A stretch of DNA of 64,000 nt, from the NCBI RefSeq assembly GCF_015277875.1, contig NZ_CP063814.1, positions 2,418,001-2,482,000 on the forward strand. The letters are read 5' to 3'. Below, one piece after another: positions 10,365 to 19,674 of this stretch. Every line of letters starts with the position of its first letter. Position 1 is the stretch's first letter. Both the position numbers and the translations under genes were made by a program. The stretch is from Microbacterium luteum. GTDB lineage: Bacteria; Actinomycetota; Actinomycetes; Actinomycetales; Microbacteriaceae. Under the pieces are notes generated by a model. It made no database searches and had not been told where the DNA came from. It saw only the letters and a list, made by a program, of their open reading frames with translations.

Positions 10365-12422
10365 ATGGTGGGGACGACCGCGGTCACGCGCGCGCCGAAG
10401 GCCTCGGGAACCCGGGTGGCGGTCCGCGCAGACATCCAGGCGCTGCGCGCCTTCGCGGTCCTCGCGGTCGTGCTCTTCCACTTCTGGCCGGGGGCGCTTC
10501 CCGGCGGCTACATCGGCGTCGATGTCTTCTTCGTCATCTCGGGCTTCCTGATCACCGCCCAGCTGGTGCGGCGACGCGAAGCCGGACGCATCGGTCTGGC
10601 ATCGTTCTGGGCGGCCCGCGCCCGCCGACTGCTGCCTGCGAGCCTGGTCGTGCTGGCTGTGAGCATCGCGCTCACGGTCCTGTGGGCGCCCGCGACACTG
10701 CAGACGCAGTACCTGCGGTCGATCATCGGGAGCGCGCTCTACATCGAGAACTGGATGCTGGCTGCCGACGCGGTGGACTACCTCGCCGCCGAGAACGCGC
10801 CGCCGATCGCTCAGCACTACTGGTCGCTCTCGGTCGAGGAGCAGTTCTACATCGTGTGGCCGCTGCTCATCATCGCGGCGACGGCCGGCGCCACGGTCGC
10901 CGCCGTCCGCCGACGCCACCTGATCTGGGTCATCGCAGGCGCGAGCGCGCTCAGCCTGGTCGCCGGGCTGCTGCTGACCACCACCAACCCTCCCTACGCG
11001 TACTTCGCCACTCCCCTGCGCGTGTGGGAGTTCGGCCTCGGCGCACTCGTCGCGCTCGTGCGGCTCCCGGCCCTCCCCGCCGCGGTGCGCCTTGCGGCCT
11101 GGTTCGCGGGATGGGCCGCAATGGCCGCGTCCGCGCTCGTCTACGGCCCGCAGACCCCGTTCCCGGGGATCGCGGCGCTTCTGCCCACTCTGGGTGCCGC
11201 GATCGTCATCGCGAGTGGACCCGACATCCCGCTGCGCTGGCTGTCGGCGCTCGTCTCCTGGCGACCGGTGCAATGGCTCGGCGATCAGTCGTACGGCATC
11301 TACCTGTGGCATTGGCCGCTCATCGTGATCGCCCCGGCCGTCATCGGCCAGGTGCCCGACTTCGCCACCCGCGTCGGTCTGCTCGTCCTCACGATCCTCG
11401 CGGCGGCGCTCACGAAGCGCTTCATCGAAGACCCCATCCGGTTCTCCCGCGCGACGCGGCAGGCGCGACCGCGCGCCATCGGCGCGACCACCCTCGCAGC
11501 GATGGCGGTCGTCGTCGCCCTGGCCGCGGCCCCCATCGCGCTGGCCGCGCGCGACGCCGGCGAGCGGCAAGACGCGATCGCGGGCGAGCTCGCCGACCCC
11601 GCCGCATGTCGCGGCGCCTCACTGCTCCTCGAGGATGCCTGCGCTCCGCTGAGGGACGCGACGACGGCCGCCGACGAGCTCGCACCCCCACTGGCGAATC
11701 TCTATGAGGACACCGGCGGCGCGTTCGCCTGCTATGACCAGGAACCCACCGGCGACCCCTCCGTGTGCGCCATCGGGTCCGAGGACCCCGACGCACTCAG
11801 GATCGCCCTCACGGGCGACTCTCACGCCGCGATGCTCATCCCGGGCCTGCGCGAGCAGGCCGAGGAGCGCAACTGGCGGATCGACGCGATCGTGGGACGG
11901 GGCTGCGTCTGGCAGGAGGTCGAGGCGGCGGACTCCGAGTGCGCAGACCGGCGTGCGGCCGTCGACGACATCATCCTGTCCGGCGACTACGACGCCGTGC
12001 TGGTGACCGCCTGGAACCGGGTCGACGTCGATGCGGCGACGAAGGAGCAGACCTCGGAGCGCATGGCGTCCGCGTGGCAGCGGGCGATCGACCGCGGCGT
12101 CACCGTGATCGGCCTCGCCGACAACCCTGCGGTGCCCGAGAGCTCGACCGAGTGCCTCGCGCAGTCATCGGAGTTCTCCCTCGACACGTGCGCGTTCCCC
12201 GCGGATCCGCAGCTCGCCGAGGAGGACGCCATCCGCGCGGCGGGCCGGGCGACCGGCGCCCCGATCGTCGATCTCGCGGACGCCTACTGCACGACGGACG
12301 GGGTCTGCCCCATGGTCATGGGCGGCGTGGTCGCATACCGCGACCTCCACCACATCACCGGGACGTTCAGCAAGACGCTCGCCCCGTACCTTGCCGACGA
12401 GATCGCCGCGGCGATGGGCTGA
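10365..12422 (+). CDS. Acyltransferase 3 with C-terminal SGNH domain (OafA/OatA type)
   Basis: A 685-residue membrane enzyme predicted to O-acylate an extracellular glycan. The N-terminal half (about 20-395) is the acyltransferase-3 integral membrane domain with about ten helices: DIQALRAFAVLAVVLFHFWP carries the conserved R and H, and FFVISGFLIT and SVEEQFYIVWPLL are family hallmarks. The C-terminal part (about 430-680) is an extracytoplasmic SGNH hydrolase-like domain with GDSHAAML near 484 and the late D-x-x-H in DLHHITGTF near 659. This architecture is shared with OatA and O-antigen acetylases. It has its own promoter and RBS, and probably modifies the glycan made by this cluster; peptidoglycan is an alternative target. 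Confidence 0.88.
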   Translation: MVGTTAVTRAPKASGTRVAVRADIQALRAFAVLAVVLFHFWPGALPGGYIGVDVFFVISGFLITAQLVRRREAGRIGLASFWAARARRLLPASLVVLAVSIALTVLWAPATLQTQYLRSIIGSALYIENWMLAADAVDYLAAENAPPIAQHYWSLSVEEQFYIVWPLLIIAATAGATVAAVRRRHLIWVIAGASALSLVAGLLLTTTNPPYAYFATPLRVWEFGLGALVALVRLPALPAAVRLAAWFAGWAAMAASALVYGPQTPFPGIAALLPTLGAAIVIASGPDIPLRWLSALVSWRPVQWLGDQSYGIYLWHWPLIVIAPAVIGQVPDFATRVGLLVLTILAAALTKRFIEDPIRFSRATRQARPRAIGATTLAAMAVVVALAAAPIALAARDAGERQDAIAGELADPAACRGASLLLEDACAPLRDATTAADELAPPLANLYEDTGGAFACYDQEPTGDPSVCAIGSEDPDALRIALTGDSHAAMLIPGLREQAEERNWRIDAIVGRGCVWQEVEAADSECADRRAAVDDIILSGDYDAVLVTAWNRVDVDAATKEQTSERMASAWQRAIDRGVTVIGLADNPAVPESSTECLAQSSEFSLDTCAFPADPQLAEEDAIRAAGRATGAPIVDLADAYCTTDGVCPMVMGGVVAYRDLHHITGTFSKTLAPYLADEIAAAMG

Positions 12423-12442
12423 GGCGCCCGAACCGGCACGGC

Positions 12443-14059
12443 TCAGCGGGCGACCGCGGCGGCGGATTCGACGGCGTCGTCGCCCGCGCGAGCGAGCTCG
12501 CGCACCGACAGCGCCACGACGGCCAGCAGCGCCACCGCGAACAGGACGTACACGCCCACCGAGGCGGCGTAGGGCAACGGCGACCACGCGAAGACCGCGT
12601 CCAGCTTCGCCCAGAGCGAGGTCGCGTCGGGTTCCCACGATCCGCGTGCGAGCGCGAGACGCCACACGGTCCCACCGAGGCCGATCGCGAGCGTGCCGCC
12701 GAGCAGGATGCGTCGCCCCAGGTCGCCGAACGCGCGATGGGCGGCGACCGCGAACACGGCAGCGGCGCCGATCGCCGCCGGGAAGAGGTAGCGTCCCTGG
12801 GCGCCCGCGGCGATGCCCGTCTCGACCGTGAACCGGTACGACTGGTAGGCGACGATCAGCGCCATCAGGATGACGGGCCCGGCCAGCACGGCGTCGTCGA
12901 CGATGTCGCGCCACGTGGCGCGGCCGCGGATGAGCATCGCCACGAGCACCACGACGAAGAGAGCCGTGAGCGCGACCGAGACCGCCACGCCGAGATCGCC
13001 GATGATGCCGCCGTTGGCGCCGATCCAGTACCGCGGGAAGAACCGATCCACGAAGGTGTCGAAGAACACCGGCCACGCCTCCGCGAAGGACAGCGGACCG
13101 GACGCGAGCTCGTCCCCGTGCCCCGAGGGCTGAAGAGTGCCGTACAGCAGCAGGTTGCGCACCCACCACCATCCGCCGAGCGAGCCCGCAGCGACCAGGA
13201 CGGATGCCGACACGGCGGCCTGCCGGACCCGCCGCGTGCGCACGGCGGCCACGACGTAGGCGGCGAAGGCCGCCGCCGCGATCGGCAGGGCGAAGGCTTT
13301 GGTCAGAAGCGCGACCGCCGCCGCCAGCCCGATCCACAGAGCGGTGCGCACGCGCAGATCGCCGGTGAGCACGCATCCCATTCCGAGGAACACCCACGCA
13401 GACGAGGCGATGAGCAGATTGTCGTTGTTCACCGAGCCGCCCAGCAGCTGCAGAGCGGGAAGGAGCGCCATGGCGGCGGCGGCCAGCACGATCATGCGGC
13501 GCCCCGCGCCGAGTCGCCGGGCGAGGGCTGCGGCGAGCAGGGGCAGCGGGGCGAGCATGATGGCGGACAGGGCCCGCCAGATCCAGACCTCGAGATCGAA
13601 GTTCAGCCCTGCATCGGCCAGCACCCGGTGGACCGCGGCCAGGCCCGCGTAGTAGAGGGGCGGATGCTGCGACATCTGGTTGACGGTCGATCCGCTGACG
13701 AGGTTGTCGGGCGTGGTCAGCTCCGCCCACGACGGCCGATCGGGGCGCGGCCACGGCTCGTCCGCCGAGAACGGCGAGGTTCCCACGATCTCCGCGGCGC
13801 GCATGGCGCTGAGCATCAGCGGCATCTCCTGGAATCCGGGCCACTCCCGGAACTCCTCGGCGTACAGCACGGCGCCGACGTGGGCCCGCTCGTCCTGCGC
13901 GCTGAAGGTCGCCCGGGTGAACGACCACACCAGCATCGTCATGAGCATGAGCGCGCACAGGCCCCACACGAGAAGCGGCAGCCCGCGCAGGAGCGGCGGC
14001 CGGTCGGTCGACGCGGTCGCGGACGTCATCTCGGCGGGGGGCGGCACGTCGGAGGTCAC
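12443..14059 (-). CDS. Polytopic membrane protein, DUF2142-like
   Basis: A 538-residue protein with about twelve transmembrane segments. After the first helix an extracytoplasmic loop carries SAQDERAHVGAVLYAEEF and SQHPPLYYAGLAAVHRVL, the kind of acidic first loop found in GT-C glycosyltransferases and in the DUF2142 family, so use of a polyprenyl-phosphate sugar outside the cell is possible but not demonstrated. It converges on the acyltransferase gene with 20 bases between stops and is divergent from a GT2 gene. The GTG at 14059 sits exactly six bases from a TACGAT hexamer, supporting that start; an ATG ten residues later is the alternative. Confidence 0.7.
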   Translation of the reverse strand: MTSDVPPPAEMTSATASTDRPPLLRGLPLLVWGLCALMLMTMLVWSFTRATFSAQDERAHVGAVLYAEEFREWPGFQEMPLMLSAMRAAEIVGTSPFSADEPWPRPDRPSWAELTTPDNLVSGSTVNQMSQHPPLYYAGLAAVHRVLADAGLNFDLEVWIWRALSAIMLAPLPLLAAALARRLGAGRRMIVLAAAAMALLPALQLLGGSVNNDNLLIASSAWVFLGMGCVLTGDLRVRTALWIGLAAAVALLTKAFALPIAAAAFAAYVVAAVRTRRVRQAAVSASVLVAAGSLGGWWWVRNLLLYGTLQPSGHGDELASGPLSFAEAWPVFFDTFVDRFFPRYWIGANGGIIGDLGVAVSVALTALFVVVLVAMLIRGRATWRDIVDDAVLAGPVILMALIVAYQSYRFTVETGIAAGAQGRYLFPAAIGAAAVFAVAAHRAFGDLGRRILLGGTLAIGLGGTVWRLALARGSWEPDATSLWAKLDAVFAWSPLPYAASVGVYVLFAVALLAVVALSVRELARAGDDAVESAAAVAR

Positions 14060-14065
14060 CCGACC

Positions 14066-14071
14066 ATCGTA
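14066..14071 (-). promoter_or_regulatory. -10 element TACGAT, leaderless start
   Basis: On the minus strand TACGAT ends six bases before the GTG at 14059. It supports that GTG as the true start of the membrane protein. Confidence 0.5.
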
Positions 14072-14104
14072 GGCACGCCCGCCGAGAGCGCTCTGACGGC
14101 CGTG

Positions 14105-14110
14105 TAGCCT
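14105..14110 (+). promoter_or_regulatory. -10 element TAGCCT with short leader
   Basis: TAGCCT predicts a transcript starting near 14117, with GGAG at 14131-14134 as a modest ribosome binding site before the ATG at 14146. It faces away from the TACGAT element 34 bases to its left. Confidence 0.4.
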
Positions 14111-14145
14111 TCATCAGAAGCCCCCACCCCGGAGTCGCCACACCC

Positions 14146-15078
14146 ATGCCCCCACGCGTCTCGATCGTCACCCGCACGAAGGACCGCCCGCTGTTCCTCA
14201 CGCGCGCGCTGCGCAGCATCGCCTCGCAGTCGTTCGCCGACTGGGAGGTCGTCATCGTCAACGACGGCGGCGCCCGCGCCGCCGTGGATCGCGCGCTGGC
14301 CGACTCCGGCATCGACACCTCGAAGGTCGCCGTCATCGACCACCCGACCGCGACCGGACGCTGGCCCGCCGCGAACGCCGGCGTGCGCGCGACGAGCGGC
14401 GAGTTCCTCATTCTGCACGACGACGACGACTCGTGGGCACCGGCCTTCCTCGACGCCGCCGTCGAGTACCTCGACGCGCACCCCGACCGCCTCGGCGTCG
14501 TCTCGCGCATCCAGATCGTGTGGGAGCGCCGTGTCGGCGACGACATCCAGCCGATCGGCGAGGAGCAGTTCCTGCCGGATTCGCTCGCGCCGCTGCTGAT
14601 GGACCAGCTGCAGTTCAACCGCTTCATCCCGATCGCGTTCCTGTACCGCAGGACCGCGCACGACCTCGTCGGGCCCTACGACGAAAGCGTTCCCGTCGTC
14701 GGCGATTGGCTCTTCAACACCCAGATCCTGCTGCGCGGGCCTCTCGACTACCTCGGTCCGACTCCGCTCGTCTTCTGGCACCAGCGACCCAGTGCGTCCG
14801 GAGTCGACGGGAACAGCGTGATCGAGGCCCGCGACGACCATGCCCTGCACGACGCGCTCGTCCGCGATCAGGCCCTGCGCGGCAGCATCGACCGCGACGG
14901 CCCCGGCCTCCCCCTCTACCTGACCGCCTACGTCGACCGGCGCCTGCGCGAGGCCGAGGACATCGTGCGCACCGAGGTCGCGCGGCTCCAGCACGAGATG
15001 ACGAACCCGCTCTACGTCGCGGCCCGGCGCATGTGGCGACGCCTGCGCAATCCCGGCGGAGACGCGCGCCAGCGGTAG
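14146..15078 (+). CDS. GT2 family glycosyltransferase
   Basis: A 310-residue GT-A enzyme. RVSIVTRTKDRPLFLTRALR and VVIVNDGG form the nucleotide fold; ILHDDDDSWAPAFLD is the metal-binding site; VGDWLFNTQIL, where the family has its catalytic acidic residue, follows later. The C-terminal 60 residues are basic and amphipathic, which could hold the enzyme to the membrane. It is the only gene of its short divergent unit before another transferase with its own leaderless start. The sugar and acceptor cannot be inferred. Confidence 0.85.
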   Translation: MPPRVSIVTRTKDRPLFLTRALRSIASQSFADWEVVIVNDGGARAAVDRALADSGIDTSKVAVIDHPTATGRWPAANAGVRATSGEFLILHDDDDSWAPAFLDAAVEYLDAHPDRLGVVSRIQIVWERRVGDDIQPIGEEQFLPDSLAPLLMDQLQFNRFIPIAFLYRRTAHDLVGPYDESVPVVGDWLFNTQILLRGPLDYLGPTPLVFWHQRPSASGVDGNSVIEARDDHALHDALVRDQALRGSIDRDGPGLPLYLTAYVDRRLREAEDIVRTEVARLQHEMTNPLYVAARRMWRRLRNPGGDARQR

Positions 15079-15095
15079 CCCGGTTCTCACGACGT

Positions 15096-15101
15096 TATGA
15101 T
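15096..15101 (+). promoter_or_regulatory. -10 element TATGAT, leaderless start
   Basis: A near-perfect TATGAT ends six bases before the GTG at 15108, so the predicted first transcribed base is the G of the start codon. This is the clearest single example of the leaderless pattern here. Confidence 0.6.
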
Positions 15102-15107
15102 CATGAG

Positions 15108-16199
15108 GTGAAAGCTGGCCCGACCGTCCTCGTCTTCCCGGCCTGGCGATCGAACCCCTACCTCAACATCCTGAGTCTCGCGCCGCGGTCCCAGGGGTTC
15201 CAGTTCGCCGGCGAAACGGACTTCTATGGATTCCTGCGCGCCGCGCGGCGGCTGCGCCGCGGTGACGTCGCCCACATCCACTGGACGTCGCCGATCGCCC
15301 AGTCGGCGCTGAGCGAGCGCGATGCGGACAGCCGCGTGCGTCAGTTCGAGCGCGCGCTCTCCGGGATGCGGCGACGCGGGGTGCGGATCGTGTGGACGGT
15401 CCACAACCGGCTCCCCCACGAGCTCACCTACCGACGGCAGGAGCAGGCGATCTACCGCGCTCTCGCCGACGCGGCCGACGCGGTCCACGTCATGACGGCG
15501 GACACGCCGTCCGTCATCGCCGACGTGTGCGTCGTGCCCTCCGAGAAGGTGCGGGTGATCCCGCACCCGAGCTACCAGGGGATCTACGACACCGGAATCA
15601 CGCGCACGGAGGCGCGGGAGTCGTTCGGGCTCGCGCCCGACGAGGTGGCGGTCCTGTTCCTGGGCCAGATCCGCCCCTACAAGGGCGTGACGACGCTCAT
15701 GCGCGCCGCCGACCGAGCCGCCCGCGACGACGGCCGGCCGCTGGCGCTCCTGCTCGCCGGGCACACGCCTCCCGGATCCCTCGCGGAACTGGAGCCGGAC
15801 ATGCCGTCCTCGGTGCGCACCGTGACGTTCTTCGACTTCGTCCCCGACGGCGACATCGCACGCTGGTTCGCCGCGGCCGATGTCGCCGTGTTCCCCTACC
15901 TCCGCATCCTGAACTCGGGCAGCGTCCACCTGGCCGCGACGTTCGGCGTCCCGGCCGTGCTCCCCGACGAGCCCCACCTGCGGGATCAGTACGCGGGACA
16001 GTCGTGGGTGTCGTTCTTCGACACCGCGTCCCCCGAGGAGTCCCTGACGGGCATGCTGAGCGACTCGTCGCTGCTCGAGGGGGTCGATCCCGCCGACGTG
16101 CGCGCGTTCCTCGAGGCGGTCTCACCGTGGCGCGTGTCGCGCCTGTACGGCAGCCTGCTCGAGGAGCTCAGCGGCCGCGCCGTCGCAGAAGCCTCGTAA
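15108..16199 (+). CDS. Glycosyltransferase, GT4-like (GT-B fold)
   Basis: A 363-residue transferase. VLVFPAWRSNPYLNIL and DVAHIHWTSPI form the N-terminal lobe; LGQIRPYKGVTTLMRAAD opens the C-terminal lobe; ADVAVFPYLRILNSGSVHLA occupies the donor-binding region where a typical E-x7-E would lie, here without a clear motif. The GTG at 15108 is chosen because the frame upstream runs through the previous gene in a frame unlike any family member and a TATGAT hexamer is placed exactly for a leaderless start. Its last 32 bases overlap the tail of the convergent gene. The family is clear, the substrate is not. Confidence 0.8.
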   Translation: MKAGPTVLVFPAWRSNPYLNILSLAPRSQGFQFAGETDFYGFLRAARRLRRGDVAHIHWTSPIAQSALSERDADSRVRQFERALSGMRRRGVRIVWTVHNRLPHELTYRRQEQAIYRALADAADAVHVMTADTPSVIADVCVVPSEKVRVIPHPSYQGIYDTGITRTEARESFGLAPDEVAVLFLGQIRPYKGVTTLMRAADRAARDDGRPLALLLAGHTPPGSLAELEPDMPSSVRTVTFFDFVPDGDIARWFAAADVAVFPYLRILNSGSVHLAATFGVPAVLPDEPHLRDQYAGQSWVSFFDTASPEESLTGMLSDSSLLEGVDPADVRAFLEAVSPWRVSRLYGSLLEELSGRAVAEAS

Positions 16200-17898
16200 C
16201 CGCGGTCCCCGCGATGATGAACGCCCGGCGCACCGCGCGCACGATGCGCCCCCGTCGCCGGTAGAGCACCACGACATCACGGTGACGCTCGTAGATGAAC
16301 GAATCCATCACCGAGTAGTCCGGCAGCGGCGGGCGCGAGTCGGCCGTCACGACCGTCCCGGACGTCAGCCGCAGCGCCGGCTGGAGCAGGACGTGCGTCG
16401 GCAGGGTCTTGCGCGGGTACTCCGCGGTCCACACCCGGTGCGCCGACGCCGAGTCGCCCGCAGCATCGGCGGCGTCCGCCTCGACGCTCTGCCACCTGAC
16501 GGACGTGGGCTCGATGACGTCGGTCAGACCGTCGACCGGCCAGAGGACCGGGACGCAGTCTTCGGCGCCGAGATCGGACTGGCCGGTGATGCGCAGCGTC
16601 ATGCCCCCGCGCAGCTCGGTGACCAGCGCCGCCGCCGTCCGGCGCGCGGGCACGACCTCAGCCGGATCGAGGTCGGCGCTGCCGATCTCGGCGACGCGCG
16701 CGAGGATCCCGTCCCCGCAGTGCGCGGCCAGGGCCGCGGCGGCGGCCGCCCAGCCCGATTCGTCGGTGCGGTCGGGCATCCAGGACTGCAGCGCGCGGAC
16801 CGACAGCCACGAGATGCGGTCCTCCGGGGCGAGGCGCTCGCCTCGCGACGACAGCGCATCCAGGAGCTCGGCGAGCTCGTGCAGGTCCGGGGTGTCGTAG
16901 CGCTGCTCCCATCCCGCGGCGACCTTCGCCGCCACCCACTGGGAGCGCGCCGCCAGGGTGAGCGCCAGCACCTTGAACGGCGCGATGCCGCTGGGCGCCG
17001 GGCCGACCAGGTCGAGCAGATCGGACAGCATCGCCGCGATCTCCGCCTCACGGGCACCGCGCGTCGGGGAGGCCGCGAACTTCGCGACGTGCACGAAGCC
17101 GTCGCGGTCCCAGATGAGCCGGCGGTACGCGGCGGTGAGTGCGTCGTCGCCGAGGTCGGCGATCACGCGCGCGCACTCGCGCTCCTGCGTCAGGTAGCTG
17201 AGCACCGAGTCCGCGGAATCCGCCCGGGCGGTCATCGAGGTCGCGCCGGGTCGCTCGCGGTACAGGTACACGACGTCCGAGAGGATGTCGACCTTCTCGG
17301 CGCGCGCGTAGGCGGTGACCATCGGCACGATGTCGTTCGAGCGCGGGACGTCGGGGAAGGTGATCTCGGACGAGGTCCAGAAGTCGCGCCGGAAGACCTT
17401 GTTCCAGCACGGGCGCGCGAGGATGAGAGTGGGCTCGTCGACCAGCCGGATGCCCTGGGCGGGGCGGGCGTACGCGGACATGCTCGCGGTCGGTCGCCAC
17501 GTGTCCGTCGGCGAGAACTTCAGGAAGTCGCCGAATGCGATGTCCGAGTCGGTCCGCTCCAGCGACTCGACCATCGCGCGGTAGGCGCCGAGCGGGACGA
17601 GGTCGTCGCCGTCGCAGAAGACCAGGTAGCGGCCGGAGGCCTCCGCGACCCCCCGGTTGCGCGCCGACCCGCCCCCGCGCTGTTCCGCGTGGATGAGACG
17701 GACCCGGTCGTCGCTTTCGGCGAAGCGCGAGACGATCGCCGCCGTGTCGTCGGTCGACGCGTCGTCGACGACGACCACCTCCATGTCCGCGACGTCCTGT
17801 GCCAGGACGGAGACGAGGGTCTCGGCGATCCAGGCGCCGACGTCGTGGGTGGGGATCACCACCGACAGCAGCACAGCCGTCGACGAGTCAGCGGGCAA
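16168..17898 (-). CDS. GT2 glycosyltransferase with long C-terminal extension
   Basis: A 576-residue protein whose first 270 residues are a GT2 domain: LLSVVIPTHDVGAWIAETL, VVVDDASTDDT, the arginine-rich loop GGGSARNRGVAEA and the metal site VFCDGDDLVP. The remaining 300 residues are not a family I recognise; they are mainly helical and end in a basic segment RRRGRIVRAVRRAF that could lie on the membrane. The TTG start overlaps the wzt stop region by 11 bases; a GTG 24 bases later is an alternative. Gene order wzm-wzt-transferase is common in ABC-exported polymer loci, where such enzymes extend or cap the chain. Its 3' end overlaps the convergent transferase by 32 bases. Confidence 0.82.
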   Translation of the reverse strand: MPADSSTAVLLSVVIPTHDVGAWIAETLVSVLAQDVADMEVVVVDDASTDDTAAIVSRFAESDDRVRLIHAEQRGGGSARNRGVAEASGRYLVFCDGDDLVPLGAYRAMVESLERTDSDIAFGDFLKFSPTDTWRPTASMSAYARPAQGIRLVDEPTLILARPCWNKVFRRDFWTSSEITFPDVPRSNDIVPMVTAYARAEKVDILSDVVYLYRERPGATSMTARADSADSVLSYLTQERECARVIADLGDDALTAAYRRLIWDRDGFVHVAKFAASPTRGAREAEIAAMLSDLLDLVGPAPSGIAPFKVLALTLAARSQWVAAKVAAGWEQRYDTPDLHELAELLDALSSRGERLAPEDRISWLSVRALQSWMPDRTDESGWAAAAAALAAHCGDGILARVAEIGSADLDPAEVVPARRTAAALVTELRGGMTLRITGQSDLGAEDCVPVLWPVDGLTDVIEPTSVRWQSVEADAADAAGDSASAHRVWTAEYPRKTLPTHVLLQPALRLTSGTVVTADSRPPLPDYSVMDSFIYERHRDVVVLYRRRGRIVRAVRRAFIIAGTAVTRLLRRRGR

Positions 17899-18637
17899 CC
17901 TGATCCACCGCCTCGTCGATGGCTCCGTCGAAGATCTTGCGCCCCTTGCGGATCACGATGCCCCGGGCGCACAGCTCCTTGATCATCTTCGTGTCGTGGC
18001 TGACGACGACCATCGTCACGCCGCGGGCGGTCAGCTCGCGGATCTTCGCGTAGCACTTCGCGCGGAACGGTGCGTCGCCGACGGACAGCACCTCGTCCAC
18101 GAGCAGGATGTCCACGTCGACGTGGATCGCGACCGAGAAGGCCAGCCGCATGAACATGCCGGACGAGTAGTGCTTGACCTCCTGGTCGATGAACTCGCCG
18201 ATCTCGCTGAATGCGACGATGTCGTCGAACCGCTCGTCGATCTCCTTCCGCCCCATCCCGAGGATGGCGGCGTTCAGGTAGACGTTCTCGCGCCCCGAGA
18301 GGTCGGGATGGAAGCCGGCGCCGACCTCGATGAGCCCGGCCACGCGTCCACGCGTGAAGACGCCGCCGGAGTCGGGCTCGAGCACGCCGGAGATCAGCTT
18401 GAGCGTCGTCGACTTGCCCGAGCCGTTCAGCCCGAGGATGCCGACCGCCTCACCCTGCCCGATCTGGAAGGAGATGTCGTCGAGCGCGGTGAAGGTGTCG
18501 GCGCGGACCTTGCGCCGCTTGATCCAGCTGACGAAGGCCTCTTTGAAGGAGTGCGTGTTGCGGCGCAGGAAGCGCTTGGAGACGTGGTCGACGACGATGC
18601 AGGGCGAGGTCGTGGTCTCGACGATGATCTGTGACAT
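17888..18637 (-). CDS. wzt: Polysaccharide ABC exporter, ATP-binding subunit (Wzt/TagH type)
   Basis: A 249-residue ATPase that powers export of lipid-linked glycan together with the permease encoded just upstream. Walker A is GLNGSGKST (about 67-75), the signature motif is HYSSGMFMRLAFS, Walker B is ILLVDEVLSVGD, and the switch His is in VVVSHD. FIDQEVKHYSSGM is typical of the Wzt/TagH branch. The protein ends soon after the nucleotide-binding domain, without the C-terminal carbohydrate-binding domain of substrate-selecting Wzt proteins, so chain-end recognition through that domain is not expected. The ATG overlaps the wzm stop by one base. Confidence 0.92.
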   Translation of the reverse strand: MSQIIVETTTSPCIVVDHVSKRFLRRNTHSFKEAFVSWIKRRKVRADTFTALDDISFQIGQGEAVGILGLNGSGKSTTLKLISGVLEPDSGGVFTRGRVAGLIEVGAGFHPDLSGRENVYLNAAILGMGRKEIDERFDDIVAFSEIGEFIDQEVKHYSSGMFMRLAFSVAIHVDVDILLVDEVLSVGDAPFRAKCYAKIRELTARGVTMVVVSHDTKMIKELCARGIVIRKGRKIFDGAIDEAVDQVAR

Positions 18638-19512
18638 CAGAGGTCCTGGGCGAAGGTGCGTTCGAAGCGGCGGAACGTCCACTGTCCCGCCACGAGGGCG
18701 ACGAGCGTGACCCCCACGGCGACCAGAGAGGCGTAGCCGAACCACTCGGGAAGGACGTAGGACTGGGTGGTCGTCGGCTCCCAGAAGCCGACGTGGAACA
18801 GTTCCACGGCCACCGTGAGCGGGTTGGACATGTACAGGAAGAGCAGCCAGTCGTGATCCCGGAGGGCGTCGGCCACCAGCGCCCAGGTGTACAGCACCGG
18901 CGAGGTCCACGTCGAGAACATCTTAATGAGATCGACGAAGTTCTGCGCATCGCGGAAGCGGACGTTGAGTCCGCTGAAGAACAGGCCCAGGCCGAGCGCG
19001 AAGGCCACCACGAGGAGGATGCCCAGAAGGGCACCTCCCAGGCCGAGCAGCGTCGGCGTCCAGCCGACGAGCAGGCAGACGAGGAGCAGGATGACCAGCT
19101 GGGGCAGGAAGTGGACGAAGGCCACGATGATCGCGGCGATCGGGAACAGCTCCCGGGGCAGGTAGATCTTCTTGACCAGGGCGCGGTTGTCGACAATCGC
19201 GTTGGTGGCGTTGCCGAACGCCTCATTGAAGAGGTTGACCACAACGACGCCGGCGAACAGGTAGATCGCGAAGTTCTGCACGTCGCGATGGAACTGGAGG
19301 ATGATCCCCATCACGAAGTAGTAGATGAGGAACTGTGACGCCGGCTTGACGTACGACCAGACCCACCCGAGCACCGAGTTGCGGTAGCGGGTGGCGGTGC
19401 CCTTCCTCACCAGCAGGCGGAGGAGGTAGCGCCACTGGAAGACATCGAGCAGGCCGCGACCGCGACCGGGGACGTCGTATTCAGAGACGTCGAGACGGGT
19501 TCCTACCGACAA
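18637..19512 (-). CDS. wzm: Polysaccharide ABC exporter, permease subunit (Wzm/TagG type)
   Basis: A 291-residue ABC-2 type permease. The amphipathic N-terminal region FQWRYLLRLLVRKGTATRYR is typical of Wzm/TagG, then YRNSVLGWVWSYVKPASQF leads into six membrane segments, including QLVILLLVCLLVGWTPTLL and LLGILLVVAFALGLGLFFSG. With Wzt it forms the channel that moves the undecaprenyl-linked polymer across the membrane. It appears to start at TTG with no strong ribosome binding site; a TAGGAT promoter lies about 45 bases upstream. It is the first gene of the wzm-wzt-transferase unit. Confidence 0.9.
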   Translation of the reverse strand: MSVGTRLDVSEYDVPGRGRGLLDVFQWRYLLRLLVRKGTATRYRNSVLGWVWSYVKPASQFLIYYFVMGIILQFHRDVQNFAIYLFAGVVVVNLFNEAFGNATNAIVDNRALVKKIYLPRELFPIAAIIVAFVHFLPQLVILLLVCLLVGWTPTLLGLGGALLGILLVVAFALGLGLFFSGLNVRFRDAQNFVDLIKMFSTWTSPVLYTWALVADALRDHDWLLFLYMSNPLTVAVELFHVGFWEPTTTQSYVLPEWFGYASLVAVGVTLVALVAGQWTFRRFERTFAQDL

Positions 19513-19535
19513 GGCGCATCACTCTCTCCCGTGTG

Positions 19536-19563
19536 AGGCCCGCTCGGGCCACAGAAGATCCTA
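19536..19563 (-). promoter_or_regulatory. Promoter TAGGAT and leader hairpin for wzm
   Basis: Minus-strand TAGGAT at 19558-19563 predicts a start near 19551. The leader then contains a GGCCCG / CGGGCC palindrome at 19536-19549 before the TTG at 19512. The hairpin could influence wzm expression or simply be GC-rich chance. Confidence 0.35.
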
Positions 19564-19674
19564 CTCGACGTGTCCGGGGACGCCGACCGAAGCCAATGCC
19601 GCGGGGCGACGCCCGGGCACCCCACCGGTGAACGGTCAGCCACCCGTCAAGCGCTCGGTGTCGGACCGCACAAC

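Noticed and set aside
12165..14627. Minus-strand frame of 820 codons covering the DUF2142-like gene in another frame
   Set aside because: The overlapping 538-residue frame has clear membrane helices and a leaderless promoter; this one has no recognisable domain.
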